Assembly (NCBI GenBank): GCA_963827785.1
Contig: CAWHCT010000004.1
Span: 1-64,000, forward strand
Source of the DNA: Site-B1 sp963827785
GTDB lineage: Bacteria > Bacteroidota > Bacteroidia > Flavobacteriales > Flavobacteriaceae
Length of the DNA stretch: 64,000 nucleotides
Reading direction: 5' to 3'
Shown here piece after piece: positions 24,650 to 33,991 of the stretch (within the stretch, counting starts at the first letter, position 1; each line of letters starts with the position of its first letter). The notes beneath the pieces are model-generated. The model had not been told where the DNA came from and did not search any database. It worked only from the letters and a program-made list of their open reading frames with translations. A program made the position numbers and the translations under genes.

Positions 24650-26278
24650 ATGATAAAACTGAGGCAGAAACAAACGAGATCATTTTTGGTATATATCTTA
24701 TTCAGTTTTTCTTTAATAATTTTGGTAGGCTGTGAAAAAAGATCAAAAGAAAACAAAGACCGTTTAGTTTTTAGATATAATGAGCATGCAAATATAAATA
24801 CTCTGGATCCCGCATTTTCAAGAACTTTACAAGATACATGGGTAGCCAATCAATTATTCAATAGCCTGGTTGAAATGGACAGCGACTTAAATATTGTTCC
24901 CAGTATTGCAAAGAATTGGACTATTTCTGAAGATGCACTTACTTACACATTTTCACTTCGCAACGATGTTTATTTTCATAAACATTATCTGTTTGGGAAA
25001 GATTCTACAAGAATGGTTGTTGCCGAAGATTTTAAATTTAGTCTAAACCGGTTAAGAGATGATAAAGTTGCCGCTCCGGGAAGTTGGGTTTTAAATAAAG
25101 TTGAAGATTTTGAAGCCTTGAACGATACCATCTTCCAAATAAAATTGAAACAACCGTTTCCGGCTTTTATTGGTTTATTATCTATGAAATATTGTTCGGT
25201 AGTACCTAGGGAAATAGTTGAACACTTTGGCAGCGATTTTAGATCTCACCCAATAGGAACAGGACCATTTAAATTTAAGCGCTGGGAAGAGAATATCAAA
25301 CTCATCTTCAGAAAAAATAACTTGTATTTTGAAAATGACTCATTAGGTAATTCCTTACCATATATGGAAGCAGTTGCTATCACATTTTTGCCCGATAAGC
25401 AAAGTGAATTTCTACAATTTGCTCAAGGAAATTTAGATTTTTTAAATAGTCTGGATGCTTCCTACAAAGATGAATTGTTAACAGGCGATGGACGATTACG
25501 TGAAAACTATGCTGAATCTGTAAATATGATTCGTGGTCCTTATTTGAATACTGAATATTTAGGGTTCTACTTAGATTCCAAGGCTCCTGAAATTCGATCA
25601 GAATTAATAAGAAAAGCCATAAATTATGGTTTTGACAGAAAAAAAATGATGATCTATTTACGAAACGGTATTGGCAACCCTGCTACTGGTGGCTTTATCC
25701 CTAGAGGGCTTCCAGGACATTCGGAATCTATTGGTTTTACGTATCAACCTGAAAAAGCAAAACAACTCATAGATCAATTTAAAAAAGAAACAGGTATTAC
25801 TGACCCTGAAATTACTTTGACCACCACTAATAATTACCTGAGTTTTTGCGAATTTATACAGCAGGAACTCGAAAAACATGGCTTGACCATTAACTTAGAT
25901 GTGATGCCCGAGTCATCTTTAAGAGCAGCCAGGTCCAACGGAAAGGTGGATATGTTCAGGAGTTCATGGATAGCTGATTATTTAGATGCTGAAAATTATT
26001 TATCAATATTTTACAGCAAGAATTTTGCACCAAACGGTTCCAATTATTTTCATTTTAAAAATGAACAACTTGACAGCTTATATAATGAAGCTTTTACCAT
26101 CACAAATATTGAAGAAAGAAAACATTTATATACAACGATGGATTCCATTGCCATGGGAAATGCGATTATGGTCCCTCTATATTATGATGAAGTGATACGG
26201 TTTACGCGAAAAAATGTTACTGGTTTAGGCATTAATCCTATCAATCTATTGGATTTGAAAAGGGTGCGAAAAAATTAA
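24650..26278 (+). CDS. Peptide/oligopeptide ABC transporter substrate-binding lipoprotein
   Basis: 542 residues. The signal ends in a lipobox (I-L-V-G-C-E-K). SBP_bac_5 family features: N-T-L-D-P-A-F, W-V-A-N-Q-L-F-N-S-L-V, P-S-I-A-K-N-W-T-I-S-E-D, F-S-L-R-N-D-V-Y-F-H, P-I-G-T-G-P-F-K-F and R-K-A-I-N-Y-G-F-D-R. It should bind peptides (DppA/OppA-like) outside the inner membrane. No permease or ATPase gene is next to it, so its transporter is elsewhere. It overlaps the convergent gene at 26275 by four bases. Confidence 0.88.
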   Translation: MIKLRQKQTRSFLVYILFSFSLIILVGCEKRSKENKDRLVFRYNEHANINTLDPAFSRTLQDTWVANQLFNSLVEMDSDLNIVPSIAKNWTISEDALTYTFSLRNDVYFHKHYLFGKDSTRMVVAEDFKFSLNRLRDDKVAAPGSWVLNKVEDFEALNDTIFQIKLKQPFPAFIGLLSMKYCSVVPREIVEHFGSDFRSHPIGTGPFKFKRWEENIKLIFRKNNLYFENDSLGNSLPYMEAVAITFLPDKQSEFLQFAQGNLDFLNSLDASYKDELLTGDGRLRENYAESVNMIRGPYLNTEYLGFYLDSKAPEIRSELIRKAINYGFDRKKMMIYLRNGIGNPATGGFIPRGLPGHSESIGFTYQPEKAKQLIDQFKKETGITDPEITLTTTNNYLSFCEFIQQELEKHGLTINLDVMPESSLRAARSNGKVDMFRSSWIADYLDAENYLSIFYSKNFAPNGSNYFHFKNEQLDSLYNEAFTITNIEERKHLYTTMDSIAMGNAIMVPLYYDEVIRFTRKNVTGLGINPINLLDLKRVRKN

Positions 26279-27456
26279 TTATCCTGTTTTCTGAATTTCT
26301 TTGTTTCTTCAAAAACATGATTTAATATAGCTTCATCTTGTTTAGTAAACTCCACTCCTCTTCTATCCATTACCATCTTAGCCACTTCAAAGGCCTTTTT
26401 AGTTAGGTAGGTCGTAAATCCACTATTTCCTCCCCATGAAAAACTTGGTATAAAATTACGAGGGTATCCACTTCCAAAGATATTAGCGCTTACTCCAACA
26501 ACAGTTCCAGTATTGAACATAGTATTAATACCACATTTGCTATGGTCGCCCATCATTAAACCACAAAACTGCAATCCTGTTCTTGCAAAACCTTCGGTAT
26601 TGTAATCCCAAAGCCTTACCTCAGCATAATTATTTTTAAGATTAGACGTATTAGTATCTGCCCCAATATTACACCATTCACCTAAAACCGAATTTCCTAA
26701 AAACCCCTCATGTCCTTTATTGGAGTATCCAAAAAGTACTGAATTATTGACTTCACCTCCAAGCCTGCAATGTGGTCCTGCCGTCGTTGGGCCATATATT
26801 TTCGAACCCATTTTAACAATGGCTCCTTCGCACAATGCAAAGGGACCCCTTATTACACTTCCCTCCATGATCAGTGTATCCTTACCAATATAAATTGGTC
26901 CGGTACTGGCATTAAGGGTAACAAACTCCAATTTTGCCCCTTCTTCTATAAAAACGCTCTTTGAATCAATAACATTTACAGATGTTGGAATTGGTTGTGA
27001 CTTTCTATCTTTGGTAATGAGTTCAAAATCCTCCAGCAGGGCATCACCGTTTTTAGAGAAGATATCCCACGTGTTTTCTATTTTTATAATATCATCATTG
27101 AATTCAATTGCTTCATAATCATCAAAATCAATATTTTCCTGTGTATCCTTAGTGTAAAAAGCAATAACATCTTCTTCTTTAAATATAGCCTGGTTTTCCT
27201 CTAATCCTTTGACAAGTTCAATAATCTCATAGTTTGGCAAGTAAGAGGAATTGATCATTATGTTCTCTTCCATCTCTACCATTGGGTATTTTTCTGATAA
27301 ATAATCCTCGGTAATTGTTGTTGTGGTAAACCCTAAAAAAGCTTCCCATTTCTCTCTGATGGTTAGAATACCAATTCTAATCTCAGCTACTGGTCTTGTA
27401 TATGTAAAGGGTAAAAGATTATTTCTGGAAGGACCATCAAAAAGAATGTAATTCAT
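26275..27456 (-). CDS. GlmU-like sugar nucleotidyltransferase family protein
   Basis: 393 residues. The N-terminus Y-I-L-F-D-G-P-S-R-N-N-L-L-P-F-T-Y-T-R-P-V-A differs from classical nucleotidyltransferases, where L-x-G-G-x-G-T-R-L is expected; only the spacing is retained. The C-terminal half is a left-handed beta-helix (I-Y-I-G-K-D-T-L-I-M-E-G-S-V-I-R-G-P, G-S-K-I-Y-G-P-T-T-A-G-P-H-C, G-N-S-V-L-G-E-W-C-N-I-G-A). It matches the Bacteroidota 'GlmU family protein' annotated as a putative nucleotidyl/acyl transferase. The lost nucleotide loop makes uridylyl transfer doubtful. Confidence 0.82.
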   Translation of the reverse strand: MNYILFDGPSRNNLLPFTYTRPVAEIRIGILTIREKWEAFLGFTTTTITEDYLSEKYPMVEMEENIMINSSYLPNYEIIELVKGLEENQAIFKEEDVIAFYTKDTQENIDFDDYEAIEFNDDIIKIENTWDIFSKNGDALLEDFELITKDRKSQPIPTSVNVIDSKSVFIEEGAKLEFVTLNASTGPIYIGKDTLIMEGSVIRGPFALCEGAIVKMGSKIYGPTTAGPHCRLGGEVNNSVLFGYSNKGHEGFLGNSVLGEWCNIGADTNTSNLKNNYAEVRLWDYNTEGFARTGLQFCGLMMGDHSKCGINTMFNTGTVVGVSANIFGSGYPRNFIPSFSWGGNSGFTTYLTKKAFEVAKMVMDRRGVEFTKQDEAILNHVFEETKKFRKQDN

Positions 27457-27478
27457 GAGATTGCTTTTATGTAAAAAT

Positions 27479-27509
27479 AAAAAAGCCTTTCAATAGTAGA
27501 AAGGCTTTC
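27479..27509 (-). terminator. Terminator of rpmE2
   Basis: On the minus strand AAAGCCTTTC / GAAAGGCTTT stem, a TACTATT loop and a T-run, 24 bases after the rpmE2 stop. Confidence 0.8.
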
Positions 27510-27532
27510 ATTAAATATATTTCGTTACAAGC

Positions 27533-27784
27533 TTATTTTTTAAACTTTGCGTATTTGTTCTTGAACTTATCGATACGTCCTGCTGTATCAACCAATTTAG
27601 ATTTTCCAGTGTAGTAAGGATGTGATGTTCTGGATATCTCCATCTTGATAAGTGGATATTCAACACCGTCAACTTCTATGGTTTCACTAGTATTTGCTGT
27701 AGATTTAGTTAAAAACACATCATCATTTGACATGTCTTTGAACGCAACTAATCTATAATTCTTTGGATGTATATCTTTTTTCAT
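27533..27784 (-). CDS. rpmE2: 50S ribosomal protein L31 type B
   Basis: 83 residues: MKKDIHPKNYRLVAFKDMSN. Type B L31 signatures are H-P-K-N-Y-R-L-V-A-F-K-D and S-H-P-Y-Y-T-G-K-S-K-L-V-D-T-A-G-R-I-D-K-F-K-N-K-Y. The four zinc cysteines of type A are absent, so this is the zinc-independent form. It is a monocistronic gene. No paralogous zinc-type L31 is in the window. Confidence 0.97.
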   Translation of the reverse strand: MKKDIHPKNYRLVAFKDMSNDDVFLTKSTANTSETIEVDGVEYPLIKMEISRTSHPYYTGKSKLVDTAGRIDKFKNKYAKFKK

Positions 27785-27897
27785 CTCTAGATAAATATAA
27801 CTTCTTAACTTTTTTCGAGCTGCAAATTTAAGTATTTTTTATAAATGTACAATATATATTTACAATTTTATTATTTAAAGTTTATGTAACGATTTGC

Positions 27898-27905
27898 TAT
27901 ATTTG
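27898..27905 (+). promoter_or_regulatory. Putative -7 element of the DUF4199-GT2 operon
   Basis: TATATTTG, 39 bases before the ATG at 27945. No clear -33 TTG. Confidence 0.5.
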
Positions 27906-27944
27906 TTCACTAACTATTTGTTCAACTAATTAATCAAAAATAAA

Positions 27945-28463
27945 ATGGAAACACAAAAAATTACTCCTGGAAAATTTGCGCTCAATTTTGGTCTGATGCT
28001 TGGATTGCTAATGATTATTATTGGAGTTGTCACTTATGTCACAGGATTGGCATTAAAATTAGTCCAATGGCCGCAATGGTTATATTACATTGTTTTCCCG
28101 GTTACAGTCATATATGCTATTTCTCAGTACAAAAAAAATAATGGCAGTTTATTAAGCCTGGGGGAAGCAATAAAAATTGGTGTTATAATTGGTGTTATTA
28201 GTGGACTTGTATATGCGGTTTATGTATTAATTTTCAATTATATAATCGATCCGGAATTTATGGATCTAATGATGGAAGCCTCGAGAGATAAAATGCTTGA
28301 AAATCCTAATATGACAGAAGAAATGGTCGATCAAAGTTTGGCAATGATGGAGAAATTTATGAACCCATTAGTTGGAACCGCGATATGGATAGCCTTAAGT
28401 GCATTTTTCGGGTTACTATACTCCCTAATTGGTGGTTTAGTGATGAAAAAAGAGCAAGAATAA
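27945..28463 (+). CDS. DUF4199 family membrane protein
   Basis: 172 residues with four predicted helices (L-M-L-G-L-L-M-I-I-I-G-V-V-T-Y, Y-Y-I-V-F-P-V-T-V-I-Y-A-I, I-G-V-I-I-G-V-I-S-G-L-V-Y-A-V, and W-I-A-L-S-A-F-F-G-L-L-Y-S-L-I-G-G). The third helix G-V-I-x-G-V-I-x-G-L is typical of DUF4199. It is co-transcribed with a GT2 gene three bases downstream, as is often the case in Flavobacteriia. A supporting role in lipid-linked sugar transfer is only an inference from the pairing. Confidence 0.82.
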   Translation: METQKITPGKFALNFGLMLGLLMIIIGVVTYVTGLALKLVQWPQWLYYIVFPVTVIYAISQYKKNNGSLLSLGEAIKIGVIIGVISGLVYAVYVLIFNYIIDPEFMDLMMEASRDKMLENPNMTEEMVDQSLAMMEKFMNPLVGTAIWIALSAFFGLLYSLIGGLVMKKEQE

Positions 28464-28466
28464 TAT

Positions 28467-29411
28467 ATGAATATATCAGTAGTCATACCGCTACTTAACG
28501 AACAAGAATCTTTAAAAGAATTACATGATTGGATTGCAAATGTTATGCAATCCAATCGTTTTTCTTATGAAATAATTTTCATCGATGACGGAAGTACAGA
28601 TGATTCCTGGAAGACAATTAAACAACTATATAGCCAAAACACCAATGTAAAAGGCATAAGGTTCTTAAAGAATTTTGGCAAATCGCAGGCACTTCATGCC
28701 GGATTCGCCAAAGCAGAAGGTGATGTAGTCATTACAATGGATGCAGACTTGCAGGATAATCCTGAAGAAATACCGGAATTATATAATTTAATATCGAAAC
28801 AAGGCCTTGACTTGGTGTCTGGTTGGAAGAAAAAAAGATATGACTCATTTTTTTCTAAGAATCTACCTTCAAAACTCTTTAACTGGGCAGCAAGACGAAC
28901 CTCCGGTTTAAAACTGCACGACTTTAATTGCGGATTGAAGGCCTTTAACAGAAGTGTAGTTAAGAACATTGAAGTAAGAGGTGAAATGCATCGATATATA
29001 CCTGTTTTGGCAAAAAATGCAGGTTTTACTAATATTGGTGAAAAGGTAGTTGCACATCAGGCAAGAAAATATGGAAAAACGAAATTTGGAATGAATAGAT
29101 TTAGAAATGGATTTTTAGATCTTGTAACAATATGGTTTATTTCCAGATTCGGGAAAAGACCCATGCATTTATTTGGAACATTGGGATTCATAATGTTTCT
29201 GGCTGGTTTTGCTTTTGCGTTATATCTTGGTATTGACAAACTATTCTTTAATACATCGGGAAGGCTAATTACTCAACGCCCACAGTTCTATTTAGCTTTA
29301 GTAACAATGATTATTGGTACCCAATTTTTTGTAGCTGGTTTTTTAGGTGAAATTATTCTTCGTTCAAGGCAAAATGAAAATCGGTACCTTGTTAAGGAAG
29401 AACTTAATTAA
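28467..29411 (+). CDS. Family 2 glycosyltransferase, dolichol-phosphate-mannose-synthase-like
   Basis: 314 residues. GT-A core: V-V-I-P-L-L-N-E-Q-E-S-L, I-F-I-D-D-G-S-T-D-D-S, F-L-K-N-F-G-K-S-Q-A-L and the DXD region T-M-D-A-D-L-Q-D-N-P-E-E. The C-terminal 80 residues hold two transmembrane helices (F-G-T-L-G-F-I-M-F-L-A-G and L-V-T-M-I-I-G-T-Q-F-F-V-A-G-F). This layout matches GtrB/ArnC-type enzymes that load a sugar onto polyprenyl phosphate at the inner membrane. Sugar unknown. Confidence 0.9.
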   Translation: MNISVVIPLLNEQESLKELHDWIANVMQSNRFSYEIIFIDDGSTDDSWKTIKQLYSQNTNVKGIRFLKNFGKSQALHAGFAKAEGDVVITMDADLQDNPEEIPELYNLISKQGLDLVSGWKKKRYDSFFSKNLPSKLFNWAARRTSGLKLHDFNCGLKAFNRSVVKNIEVRGEMHRYIPVLAKNAGFTNIGEKVVAHQARKYGKTKFGMNRFRNGFLDLVTIWFISRFGKRPMHLFGTLGFIMFLAGFAFALYLGIDKLFFNTSGRLITQRPQFYLALVTMIIGTQFFVAGFLGEIILRSRQNENRYLVKEELN

Positions 29412-29468
29412 TATCAAAGATTGCCCCGAAATTAGCCAATTTTATTAATAAACAAAACTATAAATTAC

Positions 29469-29476
29469 TATTTTTG
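29469..29476 (+). promoter_or_regulatory. Putative -7 element of the phosphohexomutase gene
   Basis: TATTTTTG, 19 bases before the ATG at 29496. Confidence 0.45.
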
Positions 29477-29495
29477 AATTTAAATTATATACGTC

Positions 29496-31223
29496 ATGAT
29501 TTATATTAAACCTGAAATTTTAGACAGAATCAACACATGGTTAACTCCAAGTTTTGATAAGGAAACGCAAGAATTTATAAAAGACAGTATTGCAAATAAC
29601 CCGAAGGAAATTCAAGAAAGTTTTTATAAGGACCTTGAATTTGGAACAGGTGGAATGCGAGGCATCATGGGGGTTGGAACTAATCGAATTAATAAATATA
29701 CTCTTGGTAAAAACACTCAGGGACTAAGTAATTATTTACATAAGAGCTTTCCAAATGAAACGGTAAAGGTAGCAATAGCCTATGATTGCAGGCATAATAG
29801 TGATACACTTGCCAAACTTGTAGCCGATGTTTTTTCGGCAAATAATATTAAAGTTTATTTATTTGAAGAACTTAGACCTACGCCCGAGTTATCTTTTGCT
29901 TTGAAGCATTTGAAGTGTCATTGTGGAATTGTATTAACTGCATCACATAATCCACCGGAATACAATGGTTATAAGGTGTATTGGCAAGATGGTGGCCAGT
30001 TAGTCCCACCGTATGATGAAGAAATTATTACTGAGATCAATAGTTTGCAATATTCAGAAATCAAATTTAAAGCCAACGAAAAATTGATTCAATATATTGG
30101 AAAAGATGTGGACGACGTATTTATTGATGAATCTCTAAAAAATGCGAATTTCACCTCCCAAAAGGCTAAAGACAATCTATGTATTGTGTTTACTTCATTA
30201 CACGGAACATCAATAACAATCATTCCGGAAACTTTAAAACGTGCCGGTTATAAGAATGTCCATATTGTAAAGGAACAGGAGAAACCAGATGGTAATTTTC
30301 CAACTGTTGTATCTCCAAACCCGGAAGAACCGGAAGCCTTAAAAATGGCATTGAAATTAGCAGAAAAAGTAAATGCTGATATAGTCATTGGAACCGATCC
30401 TGATTGCGATAGATTAGGCGTTGCTGTAAGAAATCTGGAGAACAAGCTTCAATTATTAAATGGCAACCAAACTATGGTTGTAATGACCGAATTTCTATTA
30501 AGTGAATGGAAAAAACAAGGCAAACTAAAAGGAAAAGAATTTATAGGTTCAACTATTGTATCTACGCCTATGATGAGTCAAATGGCTAAAGATTATAATG
30601 TTGAAAGTAAGATTGGTTTAACCGGATTCAAATGGATAGCAAAAATGATAAAAGACTTTCCGGAATTGGATTTTGTAGGAGGTGGTGAGGAAAGTTTTGG
30701 ATTCATGGTGGGAGATTTTGTAAGGGATAAAGATGCGGTAACTTCTACCCTACTTGCATGCGAAATTGCAGCCAATGCAAAAGCCAATGGAAGTTCTGTT
30801 TTCAGGCATTTAATTCAACTATATGTGAATCATGGATTTTATAAAGAACGCTTGATCTCATTGACCAAAAAAGGTATTGAAGGCGCTGAGGAAATAAAAC
30901 AAATGATGGTTGATGCTCGTGAAAACCCCTTGAAGATGGTTAATGGTTCAAAAGTTATTAGAATCGAAGATTACAAACTATCAATCGCCAAGAATGTGAT
31001 TACAGGTAAAGAAGAACCCATTGATATTCCTAAATCAAATGTTCTTATTTATTATACTGAAGACGGTAGTAAAATTGCATTAAGACCAAGTGGAACAGAA
31101 CCTAAGATAAAATTCTATTTCAGTGTTAACACCACTTTGAAAAATGCATCAGAATTCAAGAAAACAGAAGCAGAATTGGAACTAAGGATTGATTCTATAA
31201 TTAAAGACATGAAACTTAATTAA
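29496..31223 (+). CDS. Phosphoglucomutase/phosphomannomutase (phospho-sugar mutase)
   Basis: 575 residues. All four alpha-D-phosphohexomutase motifs are seen: the phosphoserine loop T-A-S-H-N-P-P-E-Y-N-G-Y-K-V-Y, the metal loop G-T-D-P-D-C-D-R-L-G-V-A, the sugar loop G-G-G-E-E-S-F-G and the phosphate loop R-P-S-G-T-E-P-K-I-K. G-T-G-G-M-R-G near 52 is the usual N-terminal signature. It interconverts hexose 1- and 6-phosphates. The ABC exporter gene starts within its stop codon (one-base overlap). Confidence 0.94.
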   Translation: MIYIKPEILDRINTWLTPSFDKETQEFIKDSIANNPKEIQESFYKDLEFGTGGMRGIMGVGTNRINKYTLGKNTQGLSNYLHKSFPNETVKVAIAYDCRHNSDTLAKLVADVFSANNIKVYLFEELRPTPELSFALKHLKCHCGIVLTASHNPPEYNGYKVYWQDGGQLVPPYDEEIITEINSLQYSEIKFKANEKLIQYIGKDVDDVFIDESLKNANFTSQKAKDNLCIVFTSLHGTSITIIPETLKRAGYKNVHIVKEQEKPDGNFPTVVSPNPEEPEALKMALKLAEKVNADIVIGTDPDCDRLGVAVRNLENKLQLLNGNQTMVVMTEFLLSEWKKQGKLKGKEFIGSTIVSTPMMSQMAKDYNVESKIGLTGFKWIAKMIKDFPELDFVGGGEESFGFMVGDFVRDKDAVTSTLLACEIAANAKANGSSVFRHLIQLYVNHGFYKERLISLTKKGIEGAEEIKQMMVDARENPLKMVNGSKVIRIEDYKLSIAKNVITGKEEPIDIPKSNVLIYYTEDGSKIALRPSGTEPKIKFYFSVNTTLKNASEFKKTEAELELRIDSIIKDMKLN

Positions 31224-33049
31224 TGAATTATTTCATTCAGGTACTCCAGTATGCCAAACCCTATAAAAGGTATGCCATACTGAATATAGTTTCCAATATC
31301 TTTTATGCGTTATTCAGTGCACTTTCATTTATTGCTTTAATTCCAATGCTCGACATTCTTTTTGCAAGCAATAAACCAAAGATTATGGTGAAACCTGTTT
31401 ACGAAGGATTATCAAATTTAAAAGATTTTTACAAGGATTATCTCGCCTATCAGGTAAATCTGTATGCTCAGGATGACGCTTCAAAAGCTCTGCTTTTGGT
31501 CATAAGTTTAATTATTGTTTTATTCCTATTTAAAAATTTATTCAACTATTTAGCGCTTTATTTTATCACCTTTCTACGAAATGGTGTTTTGCGGGACCTT
31601 CGTGATGATCTCTATGAAAAAACAATAGAATTGCCTATTTCATTCTTTTCTGAAAAACGTAAAGGTGATATAATGGCGAGAATAGGCTCGGATGTTTTAG
31701 AGATACGATATTCTTTTCTGTCAATATTGGAATTAATAGTAAGGGAACCACTTACTATAATTTTTACTATTATTATGATGCTGATCATAAGTCCTAAATT
31801 GACTTTATTCGTCTTTATCTTTATTCCAATATCCGGTATAATAATTTCTAAGATTGGTAAAAGTTTAAAGCGAAAATCGGATAGAGTTCAGAAAGAACAA
31901 GGTGTCTTTTTATCAACTCTGGAGGAAACTCTTGGTGGCTTAAAAGTAATAAAAGGCTTTAATGCTGAATCTTTTTTTTTAAATAAATTTAAAGAATCTA
32001 CCCAAAGGTTCTTTCATTATTCAAACACCCTGTTGAACAGGCAAAATTTAGCATCTCCAACAAGTGAATTTCTTGGAATAACAGTAATAGCCATTTTATT
32101 ATGGTACGGAGGAAAATTGGTTTTGGTGGATGGCAGTTTGGATGGTAGCTCCTTTATTGCTTACATGGGACTCGCATATAATATTTTAACCCCCGCCAAA
32201 GCCATAAGTAGAGGGAGTTATTACATCAAACAAGGTAATGCTGCTGCCGAAAGGGTAATGGAAATCATTAATTCAGAATCTCCTTTAAAGGATAAGCCTA
32301 ATGCTTTGTATAAAGACACTTTTGAAAATGAAATCTTTATAAATAATATCTCTTTTAAATATGAAAACGATCTTGTTTTAAAGGATTTCTCTTTAAAGGT
32401 TGAAAAAGGTAAAACAATTGCACTAGTGGGACAGTCAGGAAGCGGCAAATCTACTATTGCCAATTTGGTCACTCGTTTTTATGATGTTAACAAGGGAGTA
32501 ATTGAAATAGATGGAATTGATATAAGGGATTTGAAGAAACATTCACTTCGTGGATTAATGGGACTTGTAACTCAGGATTCCATATTATTCAATGAAACGG
32601 TAAAAAATAATATCCTTCTGGGGGACGAAAAAGCTACGGATCAGGAAGTTATTGAAGCCCTTAAAATTGCAAATGCCTGGGAATTTGTAAAAGATTTACC
32701 TAACGGAATTGACACCAATATTGGAGATTCTGGAAATAAATTATCTGGTGGGCAAAAGCAACGTTTAAGTATTGCGCGTGCAGTTCTTAAAAACCCACCA
32801 ATCATGATATTGGATGAGGCTACGTCTGCATTGGACACAGAAAGTGAAAGATTGGTTCAGCTAGCTCTTGAAAATATGATGAAGAACAGAACTTCTATAG
32901 TCATTGCACACAGACTATCAACTATACAAAAAGCCGACCAAATTGTAGTCATGCAAAAGGGTAAAATTGTGGAACAAGGAAAACACAAGGAACTGCTCAA
33001 CAAAAAAGGGATTTACAGTAATTTAGTTAAAATGCAATCCTTTAACTAA
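31223..33049 (+). CDS. MsbA-like ABC exporter (fused membrane and ATPase domains)
   Basis: 608 residues. N-terminal six-helix exporter domain (helices from Y-A-I-L-N-I-V-S-N-I-F through about 320), then an ATPase domain with Walker A G-Q-S-G-S-G-K-S-T, Q-loop V-T-Q-D, signature L-S-G-G-Q-K-Q-R and Walker B I-M-I-L-D-E-A-T-S-A-L-D. It probably works as a homodimer flipping lipid or exporting a hydrophobic substrate. Coupling to the phosphohexomutase gene suggests envelope building, but this is context only. Confidence 0.92.
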   Translation: MNYFIQVLQYAKPYKRYAILNIVSNIFYALFSALSFIALIPMLDILFASNKPKIMVKPVYEGLSNLKDFYKDYLAYQVNLYAQDDASKALLLVISLIIVLFLFKNLFNYLALYFITFLRNGVLRDLRDDLYEKTIELPISFFSEKRKGDIMARIGSDVLEIRYSFLSILELIVREPLTIIFTIIMMLIISPKLTLFVFIFIPISGIIISKIGKSLKRKSDRVQKEQGVFLSTLEETLGGLKVIKGFNAESFFLNKFKESTQRFFHYSNTLLNRQNLASPTSEFLGITVIAILLWYGGKLVLVDGSLDGSSFIAYMGLAYNILTPAKAISRGSYYIKQGNAAAERVMEIINSESPLKDKPNALYKDTFENEIFINNISFKYENDLVLKDFSLKVEKGKTIALVGQSGSGKSTIANLVTRFYDVNKGVIEIDGIDIRDLKKHSLRGLMGLVTQDSILFNETVKNNILLGDEKATDQEVIEALKIANAWEFVKDLPNGIDTNIGDSGNKLSGGQKQRLSIARAVLKNPPIMILDEATSALDTESERLVQLALENMMKNRTSIVIAHRLSTIQKADQIVVMQKGKIVEQGKHKELLNKKGIYSNLVKMQSFN

Positions 33050-33409
33050 ATTTAAAAAGTGAAAAGGGATGAAATTTCTTCCATCCCTTATTGTTATATT
33101 AAAATTTGGAATTTTAATATAAACCAACCAACTAATCTTGTGTGTTTTTTCAAAAAGAGATGGAATTGCTTCCATCCCTTTTTAGTTGCTCTATTAATCA
33201 AGGGGATAAATAGAACAGCATAATCAACTGCAGAACAAAAGTATTATTACTCTCAGCTATTAAATCATTCGGGATTTAATAAAAAATCAATGTTTCGGTG
33301 AACTGCAATATTATTTCGATGAAAGTCGAATTATTAGTTGTTTTCTTACAACTATTATTTTCTAGATAAGAATTAAACTATTCGTAAATTTGGTAGTCTA
33401 AACATTTAA
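33050..33409 (+). other. Non-coding spacer with three successive hairpins
   Basis: 360 bases without a convincing gene. Hairpin 1: AAGGGATG / CATCCCTT (33064-33089). Hairpin 2: a perfect 13-bp AT-rich stem with a three-base loop, arms 33094-33106 and 33110-33122. Hairpin 3: GATGGAA / TTCCATC with TTGC loop (33159-33176), extended to 11 pairs with one mismatch and followed by a T-run. Hairpins 1 and 3 share TTCCATCCCTT. Hairpin 1 or 3 may terminate the exporter transcript. The remaining 200 bases hold only weak short repeats before the sigma promoter. Confidence 0.6.
33385..33392 (+). promoter_or_regulatory. Putative -7 element of the second ECF sigma operon
   Basis: TAAATTTG, 17 bases before the ATG at 33410. 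A 7-bp inverted repeat (TAGTTGT/ACAACTA, 33335-33354) lies about 30 bases upstream. Confidence 0.5.
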
Positions 33410-33958
33410 ATGGTCATTATCGAAGAGAAAGAACTTATTGACCTGCTAATTAACGAGAAAACCAGAGAGCAGGGATTCAGGAAATTGATATCACTTTATA
33501 AGGAGCGACTATACTGGCATATCCGTAAAATAGTTATTATTCATGATGATGCTGATGATGTTTTACAGAACACATTTATTAAAGTGTTTAAAAACATAGG
33601 CAATTTTAAAGGCGATAGTAAATTGTATTCCTGGATGTATAGGATTGCAACGAATGAGGCAATTACTCATATAAATAAAAACGCAAAACATCAAAATTCA
33701 TCAAGCCAGGAGATGCAGCAAAAGGCAGTAAATAATTTGCAGTCCGATGTTTATTTTGAAGGTGAGACCATTCAGTTGAAATTACAACAAGCAATTGCTT
33801 CACTGCCACATAAACAACAACTTGTGTTCAATATGAAATATTTTGACGATATTAAATACAAAGAAATGTCTGAAATTTTAGAGACAAGTGAAGGTGCTTT
33901 AAAAGCATCTTATCATATTGCCGTTAAAAAAATTGAGGCATTTTTGACTAATAATTAA
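33410..33958 (+). CDS. ECF-type RNA polymerase sigma factor
   Basis: 182 residues. Region 2: D-D-A-D-D-V-L-Q-N-T-F-I-K-V-F, then L-Y-S-W-M-Y-R-I-A-T-N-E-A. Region 4: A-S-L-P-H-K-Q-Q-L-V-F-N-M-K-Y-F-D-D-I-K-Y-K-E-M-S-E-I-L and T-S-E-G-A-L-K-A-S-Y-H-I-A-V-K-K-I. It heads a three-gene operon with a membrane protein and a periplasmic helical protein, which is a frequent Flavobacteriia arrangement. It is not closely alike the sigma factor at 5795. Confidence 0.9.
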   Translation: MVIIEEKELIDLLINEKTREQGFRKLISLYKERLYWHIRKIVIIHDDADDVLQNTFIKVFKNIGNFKGDSKLYSWMYRIATNEAITHINKNAKHQNSSSQEMQQKAVNNLQSDVYFEGETIQLKLQQAIASLPHKQQLVFNMKYFDDIKYKEMSEILETSEGALKASYHIAVKKIEAFLTNN

Positions 33959-33991
33959 ACTTTTTGAAAGATTTAAAGTCTTATTAATAAG

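Noticed and set aside
33070..33234. Two tiny frames starting ATGAAATTTCTTCCATCC and ATGGAATTGCTTCCATCC
   Set aside because: 17-residue products inside hairpin stems. Their similarity follows from the repeated hairpin sequence, so they are not called as genes.
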